This document shows, piece by piece, positions 1-10,664 of a DNA stretch of 64,000 nt. The notes below the pieces were generated by a model, which saw only the letters and a program-made list of their open reading frames with translations, ran no database searches and had not been told where the DNA came from. Position 1 is the first letter of the stretch; every line of letters starts with the position of its first letter. The stretch is from Talinum fruticosum. Lineage: Eukaryota; Streptophyta; Magnoliopsida; Caryophyllales; Talinaceae. Both the position numbers and the translations under genes were made by a program. The DNA is taken from the NCBI GenBank assembly GCA_021018815.1, contig JAITYX010000127.1:1-64000 (forward strand), written 5' to 3'.

Positions 1-240
1 TTGTCCACTTCGTTCAGTTACGTATTGCTCGAATGCATTATTAATATCCATTTAATGTAAATCCCATCCTTTGGCAATGGCAACGACACTATGAAAACAA
101 CATACACTAGTCATTTTGGCTACAAGTGGAAACTTCTCCTTGTAATCAATACCTTCTACTAGGTGATCTCCTATACAACTAGGCGCGCCTTGTAACGCTA
201 AATGGTATCGTCAGATTATACTTCACACAATAAACCCACT
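1..240 (-). pseudogene. Copia A reverse transcriptase, N-terminal fragment
   Basis: Reading right to left on the minus strand, the segment translates to the start of a Copia RT: a G-I-D-Y-K-E-K-F-P-L-V-A-K-M motif (family form D-Y-x-E-T-F-x-P-V-A-K) followed by H-(stop)-M-D-I-N-N-A-F, the equivalent of the Q-M-D-V-x-N-A-F motif before the first catalytic Asp region. The Gln codon has become a TAA stop. The rest of RT and RNase H lie beyond the window. Bases 240-560 give only weak pol-like translation with several stops. Confidence 0.75.
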
Positions 241-562
241 TACTATTAATGGGTTTCTTTCAGCAGGAAGATCAACTATGTCCCATGTCTGCGTTCTTGT
301 CCAAAGCTATAATTTCAGCATTCATCACCTTTTCTCCAAGAACTATATTTTCATTGTTGCATGATAAAAACGTGGTTCATGGATCTTCATAGTGGTTGCT
401 AAGAACTTTTGATGTAAGAGAGAAAATTCGTACAAGTGACATACTTATGTAAAGTATAACACATACCTGAAGGATCCTTTGACATGAGTTCATAATAGAG
501 ACGGGGCTTTCAATGATAGCATTGTAGCAAATATAGTCATTAGAATGGGTAGGTGGTCTTCC

Positions 563-1574
563 TTATTCGATGGGCTCGCTCCAAGTTCGATCCCGGCCTT
601 GCACAATTTGCTCGACTTCATGACGCATGTTGTTAGGCTGTTGGGTCCGGCACATCTTATGGTCTAGATGCATCGTCTGGGCTAGACACAAGCTGCTAAC
701 CTGGTCGAAGCTCAGTGCGACTTCTTGTTGCCACGGCCTAGAGAGTCTGGTTAGACCATAAGTTTGCGACCCATTCCTATTTCTCCCCCTTGCTATTATA
801 TCCTCTAATACAAGTGGGCCTTCATGAGCTACCGGGTCTTCCAAGTCAGCCCAAGAAGGTTAGGAGTTTTTTGTTGTTTTTCTAAATCTTTGTTAGCAAA
901 AGAGAACACCTCCTCTTGGAAAACAACATCGAAAAAAATATGTGTTTCCAAATCATACAATGTCCATCCTTTTTCCCATAAGGATAACCCTAAAAAATAC
1001 ACTTCCAAGCTACGGTAGCAAATTTATCTTGTCCTACAGTTTTGGTAGAACTCCAACACCCAAAGATCTTAATATGATCATAAGAATGGTTTTTATTAAA
1101 AGAAACTCCTATGAGGCTTTCCCATTTAGTAGCTTATTTGGGTTTCGATTAATCAAATACACCACCGTTAGTATACACTCTTCCCAAAAAGCCAAGGGCA
1201 AACACTGCTTGGAATCTTAGGGCTCGGACCACATTTAAAAGGTGCCTATATTTTCATTCTACTCTCCCATTTTGTTGAGGGATCCCTATACAACTAGTTT
1301 GGTGCATTATGCCATGGTTAGCATAAAACGTCTTCATAGGCCCAGATTTGAACTCAAGCCGATTATCGGTTTTACAACCTTCACGAGCATATTGAATTGG
1401 GTCTTCACCATAGCCATAAAACTCTTCGAAGTTTTTAGTTTCACTCATCTCCTTTATCAAGTGAATCCACAAACCTCTACTAAAATCATCAACTATTGAA
1501 AGAAAATAATGGGCATCACAGGAAGATAAGACTTTATAAGGACGCCAAATATCATAATGAATGATTTTAAACAA
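563..1574 (-). pseudogene. Copia A integrase core, broken
   Basis: The longest open part (1254-1574) begins with H-Y-D-I-W, carrying the first catalytic Asp of the DDE integrase core. It continues through V-D-D-F-S-R, a degraded second-Asp motif (K-T-D-N-R-L-E-F) and P-Q-Q-N-G-R-V-E with the catalytic Glu. Downstream (about 563-1250) are shorter pieces on the same strand that I cannot assign to conserved motifs. Integrase joins retrotransposon cDNA to host DNA; this copy is split by stops and frameshifts. Confidence 0.75.
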
Positions 1575-1724
1575 ACTTTACGCTTTACTTTTGCTTAAAG
1601 GAAATTTACAATCTTGTTTGTTTTGCACGAAAACAAATCTCAAACACATCATTCAATTTATTTGTACTAAATCAATCAAAAATATTGGAAGAAAACAAAC
1701 TCATGACTCCGGAAGAGGGATGAC

Positions 1725-2160
1725 TCATTCGTTTATGCCAAAGTTGTCCGGTTTGACTACATTAGCTTGAATTTTCCTCCATTGCTCTTCTCCGTAATAG
1801 TAAACCCCATCCTTCTCTTTACCCATACAAATCGGAATCTTCATACTGTGGTCTTGTAGAGCATAAGACTTTTTGTTAAACGTCATTGTACAATTTAAAT
1901 CTTTGAATACACGAGCTACCGAGACAAGATTACAACTTAGGGAGGGAACAAGTAAAGTGTTTTGTAAAATTAGATTTTTTTTCGGAAACACCATTCCCTA
2001 CTTCGTGGCTATAGATCTCGCTCCATTCGCTAAGTTAGTTATCACCAGCAAAATCTTTTCTACGTCTCGTCATCAATTCCGCAATGCCTTTTCATGTGGG
2101 TCGAAGTCCCACTATCAATTAACCAAGGTGGTTTACCTGTCAAATTTTCACCATTTTTAG
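1725..2160 (-). pseudogene. Copia A protease / GAG-pre-integrase segment
   Basis: The frame at 1725-1994 shows L-V-P-S-L-S-C-N-L-V-S-V-A, the conserved strand that follows the Copia protease (family form V-L-Y-V-P-x-L-x-x-N-L-L-S-V), then a Gly-Val-Tyr-Tyr stretch leading to the GAG-pre-integrase region. The catalytic D-S-G region should lie at about 2050-2160, where only a broken frame is visible. The order gag, protease, integrase is kept. Confidence 0.65.
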
Positions 2161-2209
2161 GTGTTTCAATAAGAGACAACAATTTTTAGATTTGTTCGGG
2201 CGCGAACAC

Positions 2210-3240
2210 AAATAGTGGACCAGTTGCTTCAAAATTTATTTGGGCAGTCTGTAGCAGAAGGTTCGGGTAGTGTATTAGCGACATGTGCTCCTTCTCTACC
2301 TCCACCTCGTCCTTTGCCTAAACCACTACGACCACTTGCATCCACTACGTCCCCACGGGCTCCTCTTCCACCTTTGCCTCATCCACAAGTACCCCAGTTG
2401 GCTGGGTAAGCTACAAGCTCAAAGCAATTAGACTCCTCATACTTGAATTTTCTCGCAGTGAGTACACGACGTCTTCTCGACCCCTTTGGCGGCCGGGTTT
2501 CGTTGCAGTCTTGAGTTCACGGCAAATGCATTAGCTTCATGATTTTCTTCATGCTCCATCACAAACTTCTAGTAATATTCTTCTTGTCATACAAGATTAA
2601 AAATTTTCTGAAGCGATGGTAGAGGTTCCATAGCCAATATGTGGCCTCGAATGGTTGAATATTTTTCATTGCTCAACCCATCCGATAGGTAGTCTTCTCC
2701 TCAATATCTTTTGACAACATTTCTCCAAGTTTGCATGTACATTTTCCACTGGTACAATGACATTGTGTTGTAGCTTTGTCCAACTCACTCCACAATCCCA
2801 TAAGTTTGGAATAATATTCAACAACTATCATGGCATCTTGCTTGTTATCCGCAATTTTTGCCTTCAAATCGTGTCTCTTAAGTCTATCGGAAGTACCACA
2901 TCTCTTTTTGAGATTGTCCCATATGGTTTTTTCTATATTGGCATAGGCAATCGACAGACGTAACTTGGGGTTGATTATGTTTAATAGTCATGAACATATG
3001 TTGGAATTTACCATCTGCTAGGCGTCTCTCTTAGACTGTTCGGTTTCATCCGTTAATGTAATTTTACCATTAATAAAACCAAGTTTATTTTTTGATCTAC
3101 GTGCTATCTGTAACAACTTTTTCCTAAAGATTGTAATTGTCTCCATCAAAGATTACAATAGTAAATTATATTCCTAACCCTTCGGACGAATGAAGGTAGT
3201 AGGGTGAGGTATTATCAATCACAAATTTCTTCTCCATGAT
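2210..3240 (-). pseudogene. Copia A gag, broken
   Basis: The gag start codon is at about 3238 on the minus strand (M-E-K-K-F-V-I-D-N-T), 25 bases downstream of the primer site. The frame at 2673-2867 (D-A-M-I-V-V-E-Y-Y-S-K-L-M-G-L-W-S-E-L-D) matches the UBN2-type gag helix that in this family reads 'V-x-x-Y-Y-x-x-L-x-x-L-W-x-E-L'. It is followed by a C-H-C-x-x-G-K-C-x-C cluster. At about 2215-2410 the minus strand encodes a Gly/Arg-rich stretch typical of the nucleic-acid-binding gag tail. Several stops and shifts make it non-functional. Confidence 0.7.
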
Positions 3241-3261
3241 GATTTGAGATTATAATATCAA

Positions 3262-3274
3262 GGCTCTAATATCA
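3262..3274 (-). other. Primer-binding site of Copia A
   Basis: The minus strand reads TGATATTAGAGCC directly inside the LTR. This is the initiator-Met-tRNA primer site (consensus TGGTATCAGAGC) with two changes. Confidence 0.75.
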
Positions 3275-3500
3275 TGTTAAATTTGAACGAATGTAATAGT
3301 TTAAAGAATAAACTTTCTCTTCACTTTATTTTCTCTTGCTTTGTCGGCTTAATCAACTTCATATATATGTACATGAGATATGATTACCTTGAGGCTTCCC
3401 AACTCTACATGTGAAATCTTCCTAATCCTATATGACCTCCTAATCCTCGACTTAATTTGTTTCTAACTAGCTTTCCTAATAGGAACAAAATACTTGTTAA
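3275..3500 (-). repeat. 5' LTR of Copia A
   Basis: On the minus strand the repeat starts TGTTAACAAG and ends TTTAACA next to the primer site, giving TG...CA ends and a length of about 226 bp. The outer boundary could instead be near 3547, because an AGCTTTCCTAATxGxAACAAAA segment occurs twice (about 3469 and 3520), an imperfect 50-bp duplication across the edge. The partner LTR is outside the window. Confidence 0.55.
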
Positions 3501-3554
3501 CACAAAACACTTGCCAATAGCTTTCCTAATGGTAACAAAATACTTGTTAATAGA

Positions 3555-4748
3555 ACCGTCTTATATTATATTAAAAGCTTACATTGACTAACTTAGAGCT
3601 ACTTAATTGTTTAATTCGGCTGGCTAACAAAATTAGAGGTCCTCAAGTCCTGATCAGATTTGATGGGGTCAATTCGGCGGTGGCCTAGTAGCTAAAGCTT
3701 CAAAGACCAGTACATACTCAACGTGCAGCTGTTGGAGGCATTGGACAGTTCCCGGATGGTCATGGTCTAATCTAAGATGCTTCAAGCATTATGGAAATGG
3801 AACTTGTCTTGGCTATGTACCTCGTGATGAAAAGTCCGTGTATTGATATATAATTTTCATGTCATCGAAGAAAGTAAGACCCCTGTAGTTGCAGCTTATG
3901 GCCCTAATGCTGAAATCATGATTAATATTGACAAATATTAATTTGCATTTCGATCAGCTTGGGGGATCGACCTTGTTTGGATTGCATAAAATGGGCTGAT
4001 TTAAAGTCGGGTTGGCTTTGGGTCAAATTCTTGGTCTTTGTTATTGTTCAGCTTTCTTGTTGTTCGTCCAATAAAGTTGTCGGTGAAATGTGACCATGAA
4101 TAGGCATATGTCGGGCTGACTTGGTTTGGTCATTGTCTAATCAAGTTTGAGACTTTGTGTCAAAGCCCGATTACATGACTTGGGTATAAACTCGATCCGG
4201 TTTTGTAAGTTTCAAGAAGTCCTCATACTATCTTTTGGTTGTAGTGGATAAAGAGATGGAAAATAGGCCAGCAAAGATGAAAGACTTTGTGCTAAATAAG
4301 CTTGGGAATGTGTCAACAAGACGAAAGGCTCTCATAGAGAAGACAGAACTCGAAAACATCGGTGTTGCTCCATTAAAGATGAGATAGCCATGGATATGTT
4401 ACTGAAAAATATAAATGAAGTAAATGTGTTGCTCGGCAATGCCCTTCATCCCATGACACCCGACATTGGTCAAGTCACCGCTCCGCATTAGAAGATGCCA
4501 TTGCCTTATCAATGTGTCTTGGAGTAGAGGCCCTAAATAAAAAGGAAGATGGAAAAATCAGAAAGGATGACGAGGAGGATGAGAAGGATAAAAAATGGAC
4601 TGGAGAAGTACGCAAAAGAGAAAAGGTGGAGAAGTTGCACGCTCATCGCCACTCGCATATTTGGTTGGGAAAGCACGGCAGAAGCAGTTTGAGTTTGATT
4701 AGATTCTTGATGGAGAAATTCATGTCCGGAATTTTGATTTGAGCATTG
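3555..4748 (+). pseudogene. MO1-like FAD monooxygenase pseudogene (exons 5-6)
   Basis: Nucleotide homology to the intact gene at 7072-9663 begins in its intron 4 (about 3560) and covers exon 5 (about 3655-3865), a longer intron, and exon 6 (about 4249-4748, resuming at 6189-6225 beyond an insertion). Conserved pieces include the D-G-V-N-S region (now F-D-G-V-N-S) and the [12 protein letters not shown] stretch, where the catalytic-site Gly-Asp has become Gly-Asn. Exon 5 has two adjacent TAG stops after V-V-A. Exon 6 has a stop in K-M-R-stop-P-W and a frameshift that removes the G-Q-G-G turn. Exons 1-4 are absent, replaced by Copia A. It lies in the same orientation about 5 kb upstream of the intact copy, so it is an old tandem duplicate. 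Confidence 0.9.
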
Positions 4749-6183
4749 TTGAGAAAAATAATTACCGCAAGTGCACGGTGTAGCCGTAGCTACGAATCGA
4801 CAAGTACGGGTCGTGTCCACAAGGAATTTGCTTTCGAATACTAAATCCACCTAAAAACTCTAATCTAGGTAAAAACTCAGTTCGATAGTGATTTGGTTTT
4901 TGGATTCAACTAAAAACAAAATAACTATGAGAGATCAATGAATAACAAGCCTTAGATTGGGATTAATCACACTACTATGCCCGAAATCAACATCGAATAC
5001 CGCTTGAGATTTGCCTATGCTAGCAGCTTAGAAGGGGAGACACCAAATAAACTTATCTTTGCCTACTTTCAAAGGATAAAGACTAATCTTGCACTATCTA
5101 ATCACCTATTTTCATGGGATAACAAAGAGCAAAATCACAAAGAATGCATCTCACAACCCCGATTAAAACCTTAATTATTTTCATATTGAAGTTCTAATCG
5201 TTCACAACGTCATTCTAGGTAAGTTTTCATCTTTCGATGTTTACAAAACCCTAATAAAAACAAATGAGTCCCCTTTCGAGGTAATCAATGAAAAGTGATG
5301 AACGAAGTGAATTCTAACCTAACAAGTATAAAACAATTCAATTGGTACTCAATTCATGATTATCAAGGCATAATAGGGTTCAATCCCAACCTAAGAAGAG
5401 AAATTAGCCCCTAATGATGATACTAAACAATTGACAAGATTCAATGAATATAAACAGGAAAACTATAGAGAAATTGCAAAGAGCAAACATAAAGAGAGAG
5501 AATTAAGAATTACCGAATAGAAATCCGAATGCTTGAATTCAAATTAATCTTCAAAAATTCAAAATATTAAATTTCAATCTAAGGGATTTGACGGCTGGAA
5601 ACTACTCTAGAAACCCTAAAATTTGATGGAGAAAATAACCGCAAAAAAACTAAACAAAAATCGCTTATAAAGTCAGCCGAAACAGTGACGCTCGGCCGTG
5701 CAAGATTTTCGCACCGCCGTGCGGTGTTCCGCACGATAGGCCATGCGAAATGCCCGAACTTTCGCCTCTCTTGCACGGGCCGTACAACTTTGGCACGGGT
5801 ACCGTGCACAACTTCAACTTCCGTAACTTTTCGCACGGCCGTGCAAGATGCGCAAAGGGGCCCGTGCGGCCTTCCTTGACTTCGGGCCCTTCGCCCGATG
5901 ATCTGCACGGCTATGCAACTTCTCTTGATGTGTTTTAGGCTTCTTTCTTACTTCCTCTTGGGCCCGAACTCTTCTCTTCATCGCTTTCATCAAATTTACC
6001 TCGAATATCTCAAATTTAAGCCAAAAACCTATAATAAAGAGATTTACAAGCTTAGGTGACGATAAAGAGAAAATGAGCAAAATCTAACCCAAAACTAAAT
6101 AAATATAATTGAAATCATCACGGAATTGAGTTAAATAATGCCTTAAAAACCGATGAAAGCGAGGTTTAACAAGCATAGCTCAA
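4749..6183. mobile_element. 1,435-bp insertion, probable solo LTR or non-autonomous element
   Basis: The insert splits the last exon of the monooxygenase pseudogene. The 5-bp direct repeat CATTG flanks it exactly (4744-4748 and 6184-6188), and pseudogene homology resumes at 6189. Its ends are inverted (TTGAG...CTCAA). A 5-bp duplication with short inverted ends fits an LTR-type insertion. No convincing coding region is visible; the 60-110-residue frames within it have no recognisable motif. The sequence after 4755 (TTACCGCAAGTGCACGG) resembles a plant dispersed repeat I recognise only loosely, so class is uncertain. It contains the G+C-rich palindrome cluster listed separately. Confidence 0.75.
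5685..5915. repeat. Cluster of degenerate GCACGGCCGTGC palindromes
   Basis: Within the AT-rich insertion, about 230 bases are G+C-rich and carry at least eight versions of one palindrome: GCTCGGCCGTGC, GCACCGCCGTGC, GCACGATAGGCCATGC, GCACGGGCCGTAC, GCACGGGTACCGTGC, GCACGGCCGTGC, GGCCCGTGCGG and GCACGGCTATGC. Spacing is irregular, about 15-45 bases. Confidence 0.8.
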
Positions 6184-6225
6184 CATTGCTCAGTTTGATT
6201 GAGGCAGACTCACCCATATATGATG

Positions 6226-7071
6226 ATGCAATCACAATAAAAATTCTTAATTTTCAATATTACTATTAATTTATGGGAAGAAAAGTAAGCAGCTCATCTA
6301 AGATATATACTTTTTGAGCCACAAAATACGTAGTTTGGATTAACTTGAAACTGGCAAAAGTGCAATACACATCATAACCAGATGATTTTATCCATAATTG
6401 ATATACATGATAAAATCCCATATTTTATTGAGTAAGATATCCAGACTCCCACATCTGTTTTAGTTTCCATTAAAGACCTCAATTAATAATCACATTGCTT
6501 TAAGGACTTCTATCTGCTTTTTGGCCAAGAATTATTTTTCAACAAAACTGGAAGGAAATATTTTGAATTAAAGAATTCAATTAACAAGAATAAATAAATC
6601 ATTTATTTGTTTAGCTTAAAGTCAAAAACTATTTGACCAAAACACATTAAATTTATATTTATTGTGATTATTTTAACTTCACTTCAATTTTACCAATCAT
6701 TTTATTTTTTTAATCAAACCAATTATTTTAAATAACTAGTTAGTATTTGATAAAAAAATTAGTTAGTAACTTTTTAACAAATCATTTTAATTAAATAGTT
6801 ACTAATTAGTTAGTTAATCACTTGATTGATTCATAAACATATAATCTATCAGCACCAATTGAGTGATTGCCACATCTAGTTGAAATGATTTTCTTACATT
6901 TTTTCCCCTTATCCACACTGCAAGTTGAGATGATGACCTCTGCCGCTTTTATCTTGTGGCATCATTTGGATTTTCCCACTCATAAATCTCGACAAATCAG
7001 AGGCCTCCACTGATATTCTCTCTCCTTTCTTCTGTTGGGATGACATTACAACCATAGTAGCTACTAGCTAG
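6226..7071. other. AT-rich upstream region of the monooxygenase gene
   Basis: No coding region seen. The segment is very AT-rich. At 6633-6638 it has a TTGACC W-box core, with a second TTGAC core inverted near 6621. An imperfect inverted repeat (ATTAGTTAGTAACT near 6762 and AGTTACTAATTAGT near 6798) could form a hairpin. No clear TATA box; ACTCATAAATC near 6978, about 90 bases before the start codon, is the only candidate. W-boxes would fit a defence-responsive gene, but this is inference from short motifs. Confidence 0.4.
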
Positions 7072-7160
7072 ATGGACGAGAGTGGAGACATACTGATTAT
7101 AGGAGCTGGTGTTGCTGGCCTCGCTACAGCTCTTGCCCTTCACAGGTGCCACCTCTGTCC

Positions 7161-7203
<43 letters not shown>

Positions 7204-9663
7204 ACACACACACACGCACGCACGCGCGCGCAAAAGAAATACAAGCTGATGACCAAAGGTGTATAATGGTGATAGGTTGGGGGTGAAGAGCATAGTGTTG
7301 GAATCATCGAGCAGTTTGAGGGTATCAGGCTATGGAATACTGATGTGGAAAAATGCTTGGAGAGCACTGGATGCTCTTGGAGTTGGCAAACAACTAAGGG
7401 ATTGTCATCTGCTACTACAGGAGTAGAGTCTTCACTGAAGCATTTTAAGCATACATAGTTGAGTTTGTATTAGTTCTATGGCATCCTAATAAAGAGTTCT
7501 TTGTTTGTTATTCTTGTCTTGTGATCATTGATGCTGCAGGGTGCAGGTGTTTTCAACTGTTTCAGGCATTGTTACCTCCAGGATACCATTATCTGGTGAT
7601 AAAGGGAATGAGTGAGTACTTGCAGTCCTGAATTGCTAGCTCAGATATTCGTTAATATTCCTTATCAAGATTTTTTCCTTAAGAAACTGCAAGTAGCATA
7701 AAACCAATTTTTTTTTTTGTTTGGGAGGAGGGCGGGGGTGACAAAAGAACGTGTTATTCAGAAAGTCCAGTCTGTACTATTTTGGCTTGGCTAATAGTGT
7801 CTATTATGGGTATGTGTTCAAGTGTTGAACTTGCACATAGTCTGTAATATTTGCATCTATTAGGTCACAATGAAGTTCCCAGTGTTTGTATTGGATATTC
7901 TCTTTGGAAATGAGATGAAGAATTAGAGTAATGTATAACTGCATTATTTGAAAGAAATCACGGATAGACATCCATCATAGTATCTACTTGTGTCTGGTCC
8001 CTTGCGAACCTGCCCGAAGGACAAAATATGAATTATATATATAAAATTTGATAGACTACATGTAAAAAAAGAGTGTCTAATTTCAACAGTCTTGCTGATT
8101 AACTATGTTATCTATTAGCCGCCTCTATATTCTGTCTTATAATTATAAACGTTTAACAAGTCCTGCGAGCTGTATTACTAATTCTCAATGGCTTGTGTCC
8201 GACAGCCACATGTCAGGCAGATTAGGTATCTGATTTTCAGAACATGTTTCATGTTCAATTGACATGGACTGGAAGAACGCCACATCAAATTATTGTCAAG
8301 TGTACAATATGGATATTTGAGATGAATTAAAGGGTCAAAGAAAAATATCATGAACACCGTCATGGTGGAATTAATTGTTAGCTCGGTCTGTTTTGGAAAT
8401 TAAAGCACAGGGTTCGGTGTATATTTTTATACAAGCACTGCTTCCCAGGTTAATTGGTGACTATAATATCTATACGTAGTGTAAACCAAGAAGTTCGGTG
8501 TCTGATAAGGAAGGTTCTGCTTGAGACATTGGCCAACAAGCTGCCAAAAGGAACAATCAAGTATTCTTCAAAGGTTGTTCACATTGAGAAATCCGGATAC
8601 CTGAAACTAGTCCAGCTCGCTGATGGCTCCGTCATTAAGGCTAAGGTACTCAAAGCTAATATCTTTATAATAAGATTAAAAGTTTACAGTGACTGAGTTA
8701 GAGCTACTGTTGAGTTGGTTGTCTTTCAAATTTGCAGGTATTAATCGGATGTGATGGAGTCAATTCAGTGGTAGCCAAATGGCTCAAGCTTTCAAAACCA
8801 GTCCACACTCAACGGGCTTCTGCTAGAGGCATTGCAGAGTTTCCAGACGGCCATGGTCTTGAACCTAAAATGTTTCGGCATTATGGAAATGGAATTCGCC
8901 ATGGTTTGGTTCCCTGCGATGAAAAGTCAGTGTACTGGTTCATGACTTTCACGTCAACAGAAGAAAGTAAGCCCTTATACTCGGAGTTCTTGATATGATG
9001 TTGTAATTTATGTTTGGAAATCTGATATGCATTAAGTAGACCTTACAAACAGGTTATTTATTGATGATTTGGGTCAGTCTTGATTTTTAATTCTTGAAAA
9101 GTCTTAATTCTTGAAAAGAGACGGAAAACAACCCAGCGAAGGTAAAGGAGTTTGTGCTAGACGAGATCGGGAACGTGCCGACAATGTCAAGGATTGTCAT
9201 AGAGAAAACAGATCTGGATAACATAAGTGTTGCTCCATTAAAGATGAGACGGCCATGGGAAATGTTATTGAAAAATATAAGCAAAGGCAATGTTTCTGTT
9301 GCTGGTGATGCCCTGCATCCCATGACACCCGATATAGGCCAAGGCGGCTGCTCAGCATTAGAAGACGCTATCATCTTAGCCAGGTGTCTCGGCCATGCCC
9401 TAAGTAAAAGGGTGGATGAAAAAATTGGCCATGATTATGAGGAGGATGTATATAGAAGGATAAAAGATGGATTGGAGAATTTTGCGAAAGAAAGGAGGTG
9501 GAGAAGTTTTATGCTCATCTCCACTTCATATTTGGTGGGCAAGATACAACAGAGTAGGGGAAGTTTAATGAGGCTCTTGAGGGATAAATTTTTTTCAGGG
9601 GTCTTGATCCGAGCACAGCTTAGACTTTCTGCATTTGATTGTGGCGAGGTCAGTCATATTTGA
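7072..9663 (+). CDS. FAD-dependent monooxygenase, MO1/salicylate-hydroxylase-like, six exons
   Basis: Predicted exons are 7072-7145, 7276-7422, 7540-7611, 8480-8645, 8738-8966 and 9119-9663. All five introns are GT-AG, and joining them gives one open frame of 1,233 bases (410 aa), normal for this family. Seen: the Rossmann G-A-G-V-A-G (residues 11-16) with acidic E34 at the end of the second strand (V-L-E-S-S); the G-C-D-G-V-N-S motif (157-163); and [15 protein letters not shown] (292-306), which binds the flavin ribityl and phosphate. This is the PF01494-type aromatic-ring hydroxylase fold, using NADPH and O2; the substrate of plant MO1-type enzymes is not settled. There is no obvious transit peptide or membrane anchor, so it is probably soluble. 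The start is the first ATG after an upstream TAG and sits six residues before the flavin strand. The weakest junction is the exon 4 acceptor, chosen because it alone keeps frame. Confidence 0.9.
7155..7231. repeat. Compound microsatellite in intron 1
   Basis: Runs of TCTG, then TC, AC, GCAC and GC units follow each other without a break, starting about 10 bases inside the intron 1 donor and filling over half of that 130-base intron. Confidence 0.95.
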
Positions 9664-9768
9664 TGCAGTTTCTCTATTGCATGGTATTACTGGAAAGTCC
9701 TGTAGTTTGCGGCATCGACGTTGTACTAAATCTCTTAGCATGGTACACCATCTCCGTCCTTTAAAATC

Positions 9769-9930
9769 ATTGGTTGTTATGGACTTATGGTGTGTGGCAG
9801 ATTGTTCCACATACCAACTTTTGACAAATGGTTTCAACACATTGTGCTAATTGGTTGTTATGGACTTATGGTGTGTGGCAGATTGTTCCACATACCAACT
9901 TTTGACAAATGGTTTCAACACATTGTGCTA
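9769..9930. repeat. Tandem duplication, 2 x 81 bp
   Basis: Units 9769-9849 and 9850-9930 appear identical over their whole length and start ATTGGTTGTTATGG. They lie about 100 bases after the monooxygenase stop codon, probably within or just past its 3' UTR. Their identity implies a recent event. Confidence 0.95.
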
Positions 9931-10188
9931 TCCTTAATTATAGTATCCCACTTGGGGTACTCCAAATGCTTCATAAGCATGTCCAACTCCTTTGAATGAA
10001 TTTCCATTGTTATTGGGAGTAACCCATCTAGTTACTCTATATTTTATTGTTGAATTGTATAAAGCCCAAATTAAGACCAATAAATCCTAACATAAAATTG
10101 TATCAGAGCCCAAATTGTATCTAGTTATTCTATATTTTATTAGTTTTTAACATTTAGAATATCTAGATGATGGCGGTCCAAACATAAA

Positions 10189-10320
10189 ATTGGTTGTAGG
10201 AGGCTTTATGGGGAAAGACCAATAAATCCGAAACCATAACTGCTGAGCTATGTGATTGGTTGTAGGAGGCTTTATGGGGAAAGACCAATAAATCCAAAAC
10301 CATAACTGCTGAGCTATGTG
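10189..10320. repeat. Tandem duplication, 2 x 66 bp
   Basis: Units 10189-10254 and 10255-10320 differ at a single base (AATCCG versus AATCCA) and start ATTGGTTGTAGG. The first nine bases match the start of the 81-bp duplication 400 bases upstream. Confidence 0.95.
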
Positions 10321-10664
10321 AGGACCTTGATGGGAAGACACTTTCGGAATTCATAACATCAAAATTTTAAACGAATAGGATGTTTAGATAGAAATAATAC
10401 GAACTCTGGTGATATTGGTAAAAAATAATATCAATTTTTTTATTGGTTGTTAACAGTACAAACTTTAACCCTATTAAATGGGTGCAGAACATAATTAAGT
10501 TAAAGGACTTGGGAGTCACTAGTTGATGCAACAAGTGAAGCAAACACGTGTTCAATCAAAATATTAACCTTGACTCTGTTGTTTCAAATGACCTCATAAG
10601 CCTTCCGTTTTTAAACTTGTATGTGACTTGCCCTTTTTATTGACCTTAAAACCCTTTTTCATTA

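Larger units (their letters stand above)
1..3500 (-). mobile_element. Copia LTR retrotransposon A, partial
   Basis: Minus-strand Ty1/Copia element whose pol runs off the left edge of the window. From right to left it has an LTR (about 3275-3500), a Met-tRNA-type primer site, gag, protease/GAG-pre-integrase, integrase and the start of reverse transcriptase: the Copia order, with integrase before RT. All frames are interrupted. The gag start and glycine/arginine-rich gag tail suggest a Tork/Retrofit-like lineage rather than the Sireviruses found later in the window; that lineage call is inference. Its 5' LTR abuts the monooxygenase pseudogene, so its insertion probably removed or displaced that pseudogene's 5' exons. 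Confidence 0.85.
9664..10664. other. Downstream intergenic DNA
   Basis: No gene seen. It holds the two tandem duplications listed separately. Between them (about 10020-10145) is an imperfect duplication of TCTAGTTAxTCTATATTTTA, with TTGTATCAGAGCCC at about 10098, which resembles a Met-tRNA primer site and may mark a decayed LTR element. Bases 10330-10664 show nothing recognisable. Confidence 0.5.

Noticed and set aside
7072..7266. Open frame of 64 codons starting at the monooxygenase ATG
   Set aside because: It reads through the intron 1 microsatellite; splicing at 7145/7276 restores the family sequence.
6997..7367. Two minus-strand open frames over the microsatellite
   Set aside because: Arg/Glu/Gln/Thr runs come from the simple repeat; antisense to the real gene.
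9087..9374. 95-codon minus-strand frame
   Set aside because: Antisense shadow of monooxygenase exon 6.
10098..10111. Isolated TTGTATCAGAGCCC as a tRNA or functional primer site
   Set aside because: No LTR with TG...CA ends or gag could be attached; mentioned only within the intergenic entry.
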